Part shown: positions 17,874 to 25,951 of the stretch, in pieces
How the letters are laid out: the number at the start of each line of letters is the position of its first letter
How positions within the stretch are numbered: the first letter of the stretch is position 1
Assembly: GCF_000720765.1 (NCBI RefSeq)
Contig: NZ_JODC01000007.1
Location: 62,001-126,000, forward strand
Direction: 5' to 3'
Length of the DNA: 64,000 nucleotides
Origin: Streptomyces sp. NRRL S-646
GTDB taxonomy: Bacteria; Actinomycetota; Actinomycetes; Streptomycetales; Streptomycetaceae
Translations under genes and position numbers: made by a program
The notes under the pieces: generated by a model
What the model saw: only the letters and a program-made list of their open reading frames with translations
Databases searched by the model: none
Told to the model about the DNA's origin: nothing

Positions 17874-17969
17874 CGGCTGCAGCCGGGTTTCACAACCGGG
17901 CGGGGGACGGAACGAGGACCTGGATCCCGGGTCGGTGTACAGGCCGCTTCGGGGGCCAATGATGCTGCC

Positions 17970-18073
17970 GTGACTGGTCGCCCCTTCGACGTGGACTCCT
18001 TCCTGCGCCAACCGCTGACCGCACGGATCGCGACCAACGGGCCCACCGTGCGGCCGGTCTGGTTCCTGTGGGA
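17970..18073 (+). pseudogene. 5' fragment of a pyridoxamine-phosphate-oxidase-like (PPOX) gene
   Basis: GTG 17970 opens 'VTGRPFDVDSFLRQPLTARI' and 'NGPTVRPVWFLWE', the first two strands of the FMN-binding split barrel (the xRPVW(Y/F)xW motif). After about 35 residues the sequence changes abruptly to DNA that is the antisense of the adjoining hydrolase gene, so roughly the last three quarters of the domain is missing. The frame stays open to 18329, which would give a 119-residue hybrid with no meaningful C-terminus. The junction is near 18070-18078. Confidence 0.7.
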
Positions 18074-18800
18074 GCAGGTCGGCGAAGAGCGGCGAGACCT
18101 CCGGGGCGCGGCGCTGCTCCGCCCCCATCCCCGGTGTGAACAGCTCATAACTGCCGTGCAGCGAGTCGGTGTTGCTCAGCAGCCGCCTGGGGCCGAACGA
18201 CCGCTGGCTCGGTGTCATCGACAGGTCGTAAGGGCCGAAGAGCAGCTGGGCCGCCCGGAACGCGCCTGTGATGTGGTGCCGGTCGCGCAGGCGCAGCAGG
18301 GTGACGACGCTCAGGTGGGCGCCGGCTGATTCGCCGCCGATCAGCAGCCGCCCAGTGCCGAACTCGGCTGCGGCGTGGTCCACCAGCCATCTCGCGGCGG
18401 CCTCGCAGTCGTCGGGCCCGGCGGGGAACGGGTGCTCCGGCGCCAGGCGGTATTCCACGCTCACCACGGCCAGCCGCGCCCGGACGGCAAGCCGCCACAG
18501 CCTCTCGTCCTGCCCGCCCGCGGAGCCGAATGCCCAGCCGCCCCCGTGCAGGTGCAGATATACGCCGTCGACCTCGTCCGGCACGAACATCCGGACTCCG
18601 ACCCCGCCCGCAACGACGCGGTCCTGGCCCTGCGGCAGGCGCACCGGTGGTGTGTGGCCGCCGAGCCGGTTGCGCCGCAGGAGCGCCAGCATGGTTGCGT
18701 CGGGCGCCTGTCCGCGGGCCGGGCGGTTTGCGGCAGTGGCCTCGAACTGCTCGTTGAATGCCAGGGTCTCGGCGAGGCAGTCCTCGTCTGTGATCGTCAT
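18074..18800 (-). pseudogene. Alpha/beta hydrolase (HSL-type esterase) lacking its C-terminal third
   Basis: From ATG 18800 the minus strand encodes a hormone-sensitive-lipase family esterase: oxyanion motif HLHGGGW, 'SVEYRLAPEHPFPAGPDDC', nucleophile elbow GGESAGA and 'LLFGPYDLS', up to 'EVSPLFADL'. The next part of the family, carrying the catalytic Asp (DxLxDD) and His, is absent; instead the frame enters the antisense of the PPOX fragment. The frame happens to stay open to 17196, so a longer hybrid could be made, but the triad is incomplete. An alternative start is TTG 18830 with AGGACG before it. This is one side of a deletion that also truncated the convergent PPOX gene. Confidence 0.75.
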
Positions 18801-18925
18801 GACGTCGACGGTCGCAGCTGTCCGCGACAACGTCCTGTCACCCTTTTCCGGTGAGCTGCGTCACGGCACTAGAGTTCTGCGTCGGCCCGGGCAACACCGG
18901 TGCGACACGGGGGGATTGAGAACTG

Positions 18926-19807
18926 ATGGGATCAGCTGGAAGACGCGACGGGCGTGGGGCGGTCGTGGCCGCCGCGCTCGGTGTGGTGGCCGTGCTGCTG
19001 CTCGGCGGGTGCGGGACGCAGGTGGCCGGCCGGCAAGCGTCGCCGTCGGCGACCGGGCCGATCCCGTGGACCACTTTCGAGCCCTCGGGGGTCACCGGGG
19101 CCCGCCTGGCCGACGGTGGCCGTACGCTGCTGCTCGACGCGCAGGTGCCCAGCGGTGCGCGCGCGTGCGTGCGGGATTTCAAGGCGGTCCTCACCGACCC
19201 CGTGGAGAAGGACCTCGTGCGGGTCCAGCTCACGTTCTCCTCACCGTCGGCGGACCGGAGTTCCGGCTGCACCAAGGAGCGGTCGGCCACGGCGCGGGTC
19301 CGGCTGCCCGTCCCCTTGGGCAGCCGGAAGGTGGTCGTCGACCACTACGTGCAGTTCACCGCCGACGGCGCGAAGGCGCCCGCGTTGCGGCTGTGCGGGA
19401 AGCTGGGCTGCACCCCGCCGGCGACCGGCTGTACGGACGCCTCCTACGACCAGGCGCTGATGGCGGTCGACGCACCCGAGCACACCTACCGGGACTCGCA
19501 GGAGTGCGACGGCAAGTGGCTGGTGCTGGACTTCTCCTGGCGGACCGGACCGGCCTGCAGTGACGGGTCGGCGCCCGGCTGCTCGTCCCGGCTCGGTGAC
19601 CGCTGGTTCTTCCGGGCCGAGAAGTCCGGGTGGGTGCCGATCGTCGAGGGGGCGGCCGGAGGCTGCCGGGTCGTACAGCTCAGGGCGCCGGCCTTTCCGG
19701 CCTCGCTGTGCAGGGACCTGGCTCCGCTTTCTTCCTCCCTGCACCCGAGTTATCCGCCCGCGTCCGCCTCTCCGAGCCCGTCCCACTCGCCGAGCCGCCC
19801 CTCCTAG
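18926..19807 (+). CDS. Cysteine-rich lipoprotein of unknown function
   Basis: 293 residues: basic N-terminus, hydrophobic core and the lipobox LLGGC (Cys near residue 28). The exported part has about ten Cys residues, including 'ACVRDF', 'SSGCTKE', 'LCGKLGCTPPATGCTD', 'QECDGK', 'ACSDGSAPGCSS', 'GGCRVV' and 'SLCRDL', which probably form disulphides. It ends in a Ser/Pro-rich tail (SASPSPSHSPSRPS). No family is recognised. Its stop codon shares the palindrome CTAG with the stop of the convergent hydrolase gene, so the two genes overlap by four bases at their 3' ends. Confidence 0.72.
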   Translation: MGSAGRRDGRGAVVAAALGVVAVLLLGGCGTQVAGRQASPSATGPIPWTTFEPSGVTGARLADGGRTLLLDAQVPSGARACVRDFKAVLTDPVEKDLVRVQLTFSSPSADRSSGCTKERSATARVRLPVPLGSRKVVVDHYVQFTADGAKAPALRLCGKLGCTPPATGCTDASYDQALMAVDAPEHTYRDSQECDGKWLVLDFSWRTGPACSDGSAPGCSSRLGDRWFFRAEKSGWVPIVEGAAGGCRVVQLRAPAFPASLCRDLAPLSSSLHPSYPPASASPSPSHSPSRPS

Positions 19808-20619
19808 AGAGCGCGGAGGAACTCCAGCAGGATCTTGCTGAAGACCTCCGGCTTCTCCATGTTCAGGTAGTGGGCGGTGTCTTCGACGGTCCGCGCACGC
19901 CCGTCGGGGACGGTACGTGCGAGGCGCTCGGCCGCGTCCAGCAACTCGGGGGGCTCCAGAGTGCCGTTGACGGTGAGCACGGGGACGTCGATCTTCGGCA
20001 GGCGGGACCAGGAGTCGGTCACGCGCACGTGCCAGTCCTTCTCGCCGGGCGTGTGCTTGGAGATCGAGTTGAAGGCCATCTCCCGCAACCGGCGCGCGAT
20101 GCCCGGGTCGACGTCGTCGGCGCTGCGGTACGGGCCGGGCACCACACGCACGAACACATCGAGCCAGCCCTCGATGTCGCCGGCGCCCAGGGTGCGGGCG
20201 TACTCGGCCTGGATCTGACGGGTCCAGTCGTCCGTGTACTGGAAGTCGCCGGTCGCCGCACCGCAGGTGACCACAGCGCGCACGAGCTCGGGGTACTCCA
20301 GCACGGTGTCGGTGGCGATCACGCCGCCCATCGACAGGCCGACGAGGGCGGCGGGGCCCGCGTCGAGGTGGCGGAGCAGGGCGGCGAGGTCGTCGGCCCA
20401 GCGGAAGGGCTTGGTGGCGTTGGCGGAGGAGCCGTGGCCGCGTACGTCCGGGGCGATCACGCGGTACTCGGCGGCGAGGGCCGGTATCTGGTCGTCCCAG
20501 ACGCGGTGGTCGACGTATCCGGAGTGGAGGAGGACGACGAGATCACCGGAGCCGGTGTCGAGGTAGGCGAGGTCACCGTCAGAGGACGGGAAGAGGCGAA
20601 CGTCCGAAGCACCATTCAT
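19804..20619 (-). CDS. Alpha/beta hydrolase (peptidase S33-like)
   Basis: 271 residues. Family landmarks: 'LHSGYVDHRVWDDQIPAL' (oxyanion region HSG), 'VIAPDVRGHGSS', nucleophile elbow 'LVGLSMGG', acid residue near 'VLTVNGTLEPPEL', and His in 'VEDTAHYLNME'. The Ser-Asp/Glu-His triad is complete. Substrate unknown; possibilities include esters and lactones. The ATG at 20619 is the first base of an operator-like palindrome (20619-20635), so the gene is probably repressed by the divergent MarR protein. Confidence 0.87.
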   Translation of the reverse strand: MNGASDVRLFPSSDGDLAYLDTGSGDLVVLLHSGYVDHRVWDDQIPALAAEYRVIAPDVRGHGSSANATKPFRWADDLAALLRHLDAGPAALVGLSMGGVIATDTVLEYPELVRAVVTCGAATGDFQYTDDWTRQIQAEYARTLGAGDIEGWLDVFVRVVPGPYRSADDVDPGIARRLREMAFNSISKHTPGEKDWHVRVTDSWSRLPKIDVPVLTVNGTLEPPELLDAAERLARTVPDGRARTVEDTAHYLNMEKPEVFSKILLEFLRAL

Positions 20620-20635
20620 GACAACCAAGGTGTCA
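20619..20635. promoter_or_regulatory. MarR operator candidate 1
   Basis: TGACAACCAAGGTGTCA: inverted arms TGACA/TGTCA with a matching second site 31 bp away (three helical turns, same face). It overlaps the start of the hydrolase gene. Confidence 0.7.
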
Positions 20636-20649
20636 TATTCGGAGGGTTT

Positions 20650-20666
20650 TGACAACCGGGATGTCA
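20650..20666. promoter_or_regulatory. MarR operator candidate 2
   Basis: TGACAACCGGGATGTCA: same arms and same AACC at the left half as site 1. It ends ten bases before the marR start, where it would block transcription of the regulator itself. Confidence 0.7.
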
Positions 20667-20676
20667 TGATGGCGGG

Positions 20677-21150
20677 GTGAACGACATCGACAGGCCCCTC
20701 ACCCCCGACGAGCTGGGCCATCGCCTGACCGAGGTGTTCGACCTGGTCGGCCCGCTGTACCGGCGTGCTCTGCGCAAGGTCGAGCAGGGCGAGGCCGTCG
20801 AGGGGGTCTCGGTCGGCGTACGCGCCGTACTGGACCTGCTGCGGCAGAGCGACCCCATGACGGTGCCTCAGATGGGCCGGATCCTGGCGCTGAGCCGGCA
20901 GTTCGTGCAGCGCATGGTCAACGACGCGGCGGCCCAGGGGTGGGTCGAGGTCACCCCCAACCCCGCTCACCAGCGGTCGTCCCTGATCCGGCTCACGGAG
21001 GAGGGCCGGGCGACCATCACGGCCGTCCTGGGCCGTGAGCACTATCTGAACCGGCAGGTCGGCGGCGATCTGACCGACGCCGAAGTCCGGGCGACCGTGC
21101 GGGTGTTGAGGGAGATCCTCAAGACCTTCGACCACGTGGACGTGGACTGA
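20677..21150 (+). CDS. MarR-family transcriptional regulator
   Basis: 157 residues, GTG start. A winged helix-turn-helix is clear: 'MTVPQMGRILALSRQFVQRMVNDAAAQGWVEVTPNPAHQRSSLIRLTEEGRATI', with recognition helix about 74-88 and the wing at 'NPAHQRSS'. N- and C-terminal helices provide the usual dimer interface. It is divergent from the alpha/beta hydrolase gene, 57 bases apart, and the gap holds two near-identical palindromes. Autoregulation and control of the hydrolase, relieved by a small ligand, is the likely scheme. Confidence 0.9.
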   Translation: MNDIDRPLTPDELGHRLTEVFDLVGPLYRRALRKVEQGEAVEGVSVGVRAVLDLLRQSDPMTVPQMGRILALSRQFVQRMVNDAAAQGWVEVTPNPAHQRSSLIRLTEEGRATITAVLGREHYLNRQVGGDLTDAEVRATVRVLREILKTFDHVDVD

Positions 21151-21151
21151 C

Positions 21152-22312
21152 CTACTGCCCCATGGTCAGCCCGCCCTTGGCCGCGCCCCGGCTGAGCACC
21201 ACGTTGCGGATCGCGTCGCGCACCGCCTTCACCTCGGCGCCCTGGGCGATGGCCTGGTTGAGGTTCACGGCCCGCCCGGCGTCGACGTCGAACATCAGCG
21301 GGACGAACTCCGCCTTGGTGACCTCCCAGCGGCCGCCCTCCCGAGCGGGCCGGGTGAAGGTGAAGCGGCCGAGCGTGGACTGGTTGCCGCGCGGGTCCTG
21401 GGCGCCCGACCTGTTGGACATCTCGCCGGCGATCTGGTCGCCCAGTCCGTAGACCACCCAGGTGCCGTTGACCTTCTCGTATGCCTGCGGGACATGGGCG
21501 CGGGTGCCGAGGACGAGGTCGACGTCGGGGCGGCCGCCGGTGCGGGAGGCCGTGAGCTGCTGGGCCAGGGCGAGTTGCTGCTGGTCGGGCGCGTCCTGCC
21601 ATTCGGTGCCCCAGTGCACGGAGACGACGACCACGTCGGCGCCTGCCCGCCGGGCCGCCCGGGCGTCCTCGATGATCCGGTTCTCGTTCAGGAGGCTGAC
21701 GGCCCACGGCGCGCCCTGGGGCAGCGGGATGCCGTTGGTGTCGAAGGTGTAGGCGAGGTGGGCGACCTTGGCGGGGCCTGCGCGCAGGATCGTGACGGTG
21801 TGCGCCTCGGCCTCGGTGCGGGCCGAACCGGCATGCCGTACGCCCGCGCCGTCCAGGGCGTCGAGGGTGCGGCGGACGCCGTCGGCGCCGTCGTCGAGGC
21901 TGTGGTCGGAGGCGGTGGAGCAGCCGTCGTAACCGGTGGCGGCCAGGCCCTGGGCGATCTCGGGCGGGGACTTGAACAGGGAGCGGGCCGCGTAGTGACC
22001 GTTCGCCCCGTAGACGGTGTCCATGTGACACAGCGCCAGATCGGCACGGGAGACGACGGGCTTGACGCCGGAGAACATCGGCCGGAAGTCGTAGCCGGCG
22101 CCGCCACCGTCGAAACGGGCACGGTCGATGATCGAGCTGTGCGGGATGATGTCGCCGGAGGCGACCAGCGTGAAGGCGCCATCCGCGGACGCAGCCGGGG
22201 CCCCCGGCTCTCCGATCCGCGTGGACGCCTGCCGATGCTGGGCATGGCAGGCCGCGCCCGCGGTCAGAACGGCCATCAGGGCCAGGGCAACCTGTCGTCT
22301 CCGTGCAATCAT
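21152..22312 (-). CDS. CapA-like (poly-gamma-glutamate synthesis, calcineurin-fold) exported protein
   Basis: 386 residues: basic N-terminus MIARRR, a hydrophobic core and 'LTAGAACHAQ', possibly a weak lipobox. The PGA_cap fold follows: 'LVASGDIIPHSSI', 'GYDGCSTASDHSLDDGADGVRRTLDALDGAG', 'VVSVHWGTEW', and 'DLVLGTRAHVPQAYEKVNGTWVVYGLGDQI'. Several usual metal-site residues differ: the N-x-E after strand 2 is H-M-D, NNH is S-D-H, and H-x-H is R-A-H. Activity may thus differ from standard CapA proteins, or be lost; some actinobacterial members are known to diverge here. No capsule synthetase genes are adjacent. Confidence 0.8.
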   Translation of the reverse strand: MIARRRQVALALMAVLTAGAACHAQHRQASTRIGEPGAPAASADGAFTLVASGDIIPHSSIIDRARFDGGGAGYDFRPMFSGVKPVVSRADLALCHMDTVYGANGHYAARSLFKSPPEIAQGLAATGYDGCSTASDHSLDDGADGVRRTLDALDGAGVRHAGSARTEAEAHTVTILRAGPAKVAHLAYTFDTNGIPLPQGAPWAVSLLNENRIIEDARAARRAGADVVVVSVHWGTEWQDAPDQQQLALAQQLTASRTGGRPDVDLVLGTRAHVPQAYEKVNGTWVVYGLGDQIAGEMSNRSGAQDPRGNQSTLGRFTFTRPAREGGRWEVTKAEFVPLMFDVDAGRAVNLNQAIAQGAEVKAVRDAIRNVVLSRGAAKGGLTMGQ

Positions 22313-22547
22313 CAGCTCACCCCACTGTTGTCACATTTACGCATAAATAGGTACGAACCTGAACGCGCGGCCAAACAACCGCGCCACCCCGATTAGCCCG
22401 TCCGGTGCCCGCGAACAGACCCCCCGGACCGCTCGCGGGGCGCACGCGGGACCGTTCGTCGTACCGTTCGTCGACGCGATCGACCGTCCGCCGCAGATCC
22501 CGGTGCGGACCCTGTCCCGAGGCGGCACCCTGCGGTGCCATACGGCC

Positions 22548-23093
22548 ATGACGGCCGGAACCACCCTCACGAACGCGACGACCGCCGAGCACGAGCTCGC
22601 CGCGCTGCAGCGCGAGCACGGCCGCCCCCTCTTTGCGCTCCTGCTGCGGCTCTGCGACGGCGACCGGCAGCGCGCCGAGGACCTGGTGCAGGAGACGCTG
22701 GTGCGCGCCTGGCAGCATCCCGAGGCACTGCGCGCCGACGACTTCGACTCCGTACGGCCGTGGCTCATGACCGTGGGGCGGCGGCTCGCGATCGACGCAC
22801 GGCGGGCCCGGCAGGCGCGGCCGCCCGAGGTCGGCGACGCGGTCCTGGAGAACGCGCGGGTGATCGGCGACCACGCCGAGCGGGCCGCCGCCACCCTCGA
22901 TGTCCGCGAGGCTGTGAAGACACTCACTCCGGAGCACCGTGAAGTCCTGGTGCTCGTGTATTTCCAGGGGGCGAGTGTGGCGGAAGCCGCCGAAACCCTC
23001 GGAATTCCGCCCGGTACGGTGAAGTCCCGCGCGTACTACGCGCTGCGCGCCCTGCGCCGGGTGCTTCCGGGTTATGCGGCCGACCTGCGGTGA
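22548..23093 (+). CDS. ECF-family RNA polymerase sigma factor
   Basis: 181 residues from ATG 22548 (an in-frame ATG at 22503 would add 15). Region 2 spans about 20-85: 'LCDGDRQRAEDLVQETLVRAWQHPEALRADD' and 'VRPWLMTVGRRLAIDARRAR'. Region 4 spans about 115-175: 'LTPEHREVLVLVYFQGASVAEAAETLGIPPGTVKSRAYYALRALRRVL'. No extra C-terminal domain. A zinc anti-sigma gene of the matching type lies downstream after one intervening gene, so the factor is probably held inactive at the membrane until a signal arrives. The assignment resembles the SigL/SigK-like ECFs. Confidence 0.92.
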   Translation: MTAGTTLTNATTAEHELAALQREHGRPLFALLLRLCDGDRQRAEDLVQETLVRAWQHPEALRADDFDSVRPWLMTVGRRLAIDARRARQARPPEVGDAVLENARVIGDHAERAAATLDVREAVKTLTPEHREVLVLVYFQGASVAEAAETLGIPPGTVKSRAYYALRALRRVLPGYAADLR

Positions 23094-23250
23094 AACCGAC
23101 GGCTGAGTCAAACCTCCGTAAAGCGCCTTGCTGAGGACCCCGGTTGAGCAATCAGCTGTCCTCATCCGTGTTCCGGACTGGGGGCTCGGGGCCCCGCGAC
23201 CGGGGCCCGGAGTCGGGCGACGCGCACGCACCGGAGGAAGGCAGGAAGGG

Positions 23251-23766
23251 ATGCTGCACAGAGGTCAAGAGAGCACGGACGGCACCGGCGGCGGTGAACT
23301 GGTCGTCCCGATGGCCTGGCTGTACGCCGAGTACATTGCCGACGAGCTGCTGCGGACGGGCGACCTGATGCCGCCGACGTCCATGGAGTTCCGCGCCGGG
23401 CGCGACGCCCTGGCGCTGACCGTCTTCCTCTCGGACACGGACGGCGAACTCCCGGGGATCCGGGTGGTCTCCCAGCTGGAGACCTGGCTGTCGCTGACGG
23501 CGTACGACCAGCCGTGGCAGGACTGGGTGCGCGAGCGGATGGCGAAGCTGGTCGCCCAGGCGGCCGAATCCGGCGGCCCCGCTCCCGACGTGGAACTGGC
23601 CCGGGCGGCCTGGCGCTGGCTGGAGGAGACCGAGCTGCTCGCGCCGGACCTCAACGCGGTGCCTGGCGGCGCGGCGATGGTCGGCGAGGACGAGGGTCCG
23701 AAGGTGTGGACGAAGGCGTGGCAACTGGGCCTGCCCCTGGGCCACCTCGCCATCCACCTTTTTTAG
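23251..23766 (+). CDS. Hypothetical protein between the sigma and anti-sigma genes
   Basis: 171 residues from ATG 23251, with GGAGGAAGGCAGGAAGGG just upstream. It is acidic and Trp-rich, without signal peptide or membrane segment. Visible blocks include 'LVVPMAWLYAEYIADELL', 'ALALTVFLSDTDG', 'VVSQLETWLSLTAYDQPWQDWVRERM' and a C-terminal 'LPLGHLAIHLF'. No family is recognised. Its position between an ECF sigma and a zinc anti-sigma suggests a link to that circuit, but no direct evidence is visible. Confidence 0.7.
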   Translation: MLHRGQESTDGTGGGELVVPMAWLYAEYIADELLRTGDLMPPTSMEFRAGRDALALTVFLSDTDGELPGIRVVSQLETWLSLTAYDQPWQDWVRERMAKLVAQAAESGGPAPDVELARAAWRWLEETELLAPDLNAVPGGAAMVGEDEGPKVWTKAWQLGLPLGHLAIHLF

Positions 23767-23917
23767 ACTCGTTTTGATTTGGACCAATCCGCGGGCCGGG
23801 CGGCTCCGAATCCGTTGGTTGCGATTCTCCGCATGCCTTGAGTGATTCGACTGTCTGGTGCGTACCGGTGGGAGCAAGGAGTAACCCCACCCGCACCCAA
23901 CGGCACGAGGATTCGGC

Positions 23918-24574
23918 ATGAGGTCCCAGGAGAGGCATCGCGACGTCGCCGCGTACGCGCTCGGCGTGCTGGACGAGGCGGACGCCTTCCGCTTCGAGGA
24001 CCACCTCATGGAGTGCGCGCGCTGCGCCGCTCACGTGACCGAATTCGGGCCCATCACCCGGCAGATGATGCTGTACCGCCGGTCGACGCCACGGTTCGTG
24101 AGCCCCATGACCAGGCCCGGCCCGCAGCTGCTCGACCGGCTGCTCGGCGCGGTCGCGGCCCGGCACCGGGCCGGCCGGCGGCGCTTCCTGTACGCCGTGG
24201 CCGCGTCCCTGGCGATCGGGGTGGCCGGGCCCGGAATCGCGATGACGGTGGCCGGCGGCGGCACCGCCGACACGGTGCGGATCGCGGCGACCGACGCGAA
24301 GTCGGGCGTGTGGGCGCAGGTGACCACCCAGGACGAGTATTCGGGCAGCCAGGTCAAGCTCGAGGTGAAGGACGGTGCGGGCCCGCGCCCCTGTCGTCTG
24401 ATCGCCGTCGGCCGCGACGGCTCCGAGCAGATCCTGACCAGCTGGACCGTCCCCAGCCACGACGCCCGCCCGATCACGATGCAGGGCAGTTCCTCCATGC
24501 GCACAGGCGAGATCGCCCGCTACGAGCTCCGCACGTCCGCCGGGGAGCATCTCGTCACGCTCCAGTCCCGCTAG
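23918..24574 (+). CDS. Membrane zinc-finger (ZAS) anti-sigma factor
   Basis: 218 residues. The cytoplasmic N-terminus carries 'HRDVAAYALGVLDEADAFRFEDHLMECARCAAHV', in which His29, Cys33 and Cys36 form the HxxxCxxC zinc-binding anti-sigma motif. One membrane helix lies at about 90-112 ('FLYAVAASLAIGVAGPGIAM'). The extracytoplasmic domain (about 115-218, 'SGVWAQVTTQDEYSGSQVKLEV...') is beta-rich and probably senses the signal. The cognate sigma factor is very likely the ECF gene at 22548-23093. It starts 151 bases after the intervening hypothetical gene. Confidence 0.88.
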   Translation: MRSQERHRDVAAYALGVLDEADAFRFEDHLMECARCAAHVTEFGPITRQMMLYRRSTPRFVSPMTRPGPQLLDRLLGAVAARHRAGRRRFLYAVAASLAIGVAGPGIAMTVAGGGTADTVRIAATDAKSGVWAQVTTQDEYSGSQVKLEVKDGAGPRPCRLIAVGRDGSEQILTSWTVPSHDARPITMQGSSSMRTGEIARYELRTSAGEHLVTLQSR

Positions 24575-24643
24575 CACCACCGCCGCAACGCCTCACCACC
24601 AGGTGTGACACCCCCGCCCGACGCTGCGCTGTAGGCAGTGGCG

Positions 24644-25942
24644 ATGTCGGAATTCGGGATGGGTGTGCACGTGCTGCTGGCGGACCGCTATCAGCTGGAG
24701 GAACTGCTGGGAAGCGGCGCGATGGGCGAGGTGTGGCGCGCGGCCGACCAGGTCCTGGGCCGTCCGGTGGCCATCAAGCTGCTGAAGGCGGCGGACACCG
24801 CCGACATCGAGCGGTTTCGCATGGAGGCGCAGACCACGGCCCGCCTCAACCATCCACATGTGGTGGGCGTGTACGACTTCGGCTCCGATCACGGCCGGCT
24901 CCATCTGGTGATGGAACTCGTGGACGGCTGGACCCTGGCCCGGGAGAGGTCCCAGCGCGGGACCCTGGCAGCACAGGAAGCGGCCGCCATCGCCGCGCAG
25001 GTGGCGCAGGGGCTGTCCGCCGCGCACCGCCAGGGTGTGATCCACCGGGACATCAAGCCCGCCAACGTCATGCTGACCACCGACCGCACCGTGAAGATCA
25101 CGGACTTCGGCATCGCCCGCTTCACCGACGAGAGCGCCGGCACCGCGACCGGCACCGGGAAGATCCTCGGCACCGCCGACTATCTTGCTCCCGAGCGGGC
25201 CCTCGGGCGGTCCGCGCAGCCCGCCTCCGACGTCTACTCCCTCGGCTGCGTGCTGTACGAACTGCTCACCGGCCGGCCGCCGTTCACCGGCACGACCTCG
25301 CTCGCCGTGGTGCAGCAGCACGTCGACGCCGCACCGCCGCCGCCCCACCGGTTGAGCGCGGGGATACCCCGGCAGCTCTCCGACTACGTGCTGCGTCTGC
25401 TGGCCAAGGACCCCGCGCAGCGGCCGACCGCGGAGGGGGCGGCCGAGTGGCTGGGCGCGCAGGAATGGGAAGCAAACCCGACAGAACCGACGGAGCCGCT
25501 GGACCCGGTGGACCCTGCGGAACCGGAGAGCGTGACTCTCAGCCCCACGTCTGCACCACCGCCCCGAACCCGCACCCCCGCCACGCATTCCCGCCGCCGC
25601 AACCGGCGAAGGCAGGCGTCCAAGGCCCTGCTCGGTGGCGCGGCCGTCGCGCTGTTCGCCGCGGCGACGGCCCTCGGGGCCGCGCTGAACTCCGGCGGCG
25701 ACAACCCTGCCTCGACCGTCTCGCCGAGTCCGGCGCCGACTCGGACACCGTCCTCGACACCTACGGCCGTCACCTCGCGACCCGCGAGCGGGACCGCCAC
25801 CGCCCCCGCCACGCCGCCCTCTGCCGTCCCGTCCACGAGGCCGACTCCGCCGAAGCCGAAGGACCACAAAGACAAGCAGCACGACGGGAAGGACAAGCAC
25901 GGCAAGGACAGGACGAAGGGCCGGAAGGGGCCGGCCGGCTGA
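24644..25942 (+). CDS. Membrane Ser/Thr protein kinase (PknB-like)
   Basis: About 432 residues (GTG 24638 is an alternative start). The kinase domain occupies about 14-270: Gly loop 'LGSGAMGEVW', catalytic Lys in 'VAIKLL', 'HRDIKPANVM', 'ITDFGIARF' and 'GTADYLAPE'. A Pro/Thr-rich juxtamembrane stretch follows, then one membrane helix ('LLGGAAVALFAAATALGAAL', about 325-345), a short Ser/Thr/Pro-rich outer part, and a final Lys/Asp/His/Gly-rich tail ('KPKDHKDKQHDGKDKHGKD'). There are no PASTA repeats, so it probably does not sense muropeptides as PknB does. It lies 69 bases downstream of the anti-sigma gene on the same strand. Confidence 0.9.
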   Translation: MSEFGMGVHVLLADRYQLEELLGSGAMGEVWRAADQVLGRPVAIKLLKAADTADIERFRMEAQTTARLNHPHVVGVYDFGSDHGRLHLVMELVDGWTLARERSQRGTLAAQEAAAIAAQVAQGLSAAHRQGVIHRDIKPANVMLTTDRTVKITDFGIARFTDESAGTATGTGKILGTADYLAPERALGRSAQPASDVYSLGCVLYELLTGRPPFTGTTSLAVVQQHVDAAPPPPHRLSAGIPRQLSDYVLRLLAKDPAQRPTAEGAAEWLGAQEWEANPTEPTEPLDPVDPAEPESVTLSPTSAPPPRTRTPATHSRRRNRRRQASKALLGGAAVALFAAATALGAALNSGGDNPASTVSPSPAPTRTPSSTPTAVTSRPASGTATAPATPPSAVPSTRPTPPKPKDHKDKQHDGKDKHGKDRTKGRKGPAG

Positions 25943-25951
25943 GCCGGGCGG

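Noticed and set aside
17196..18073. Continuation of the truncated esterase frame
   Set aside because: It runs antisense through the PPOX fragment and the isochorismatase gene; read-through, not a domain.
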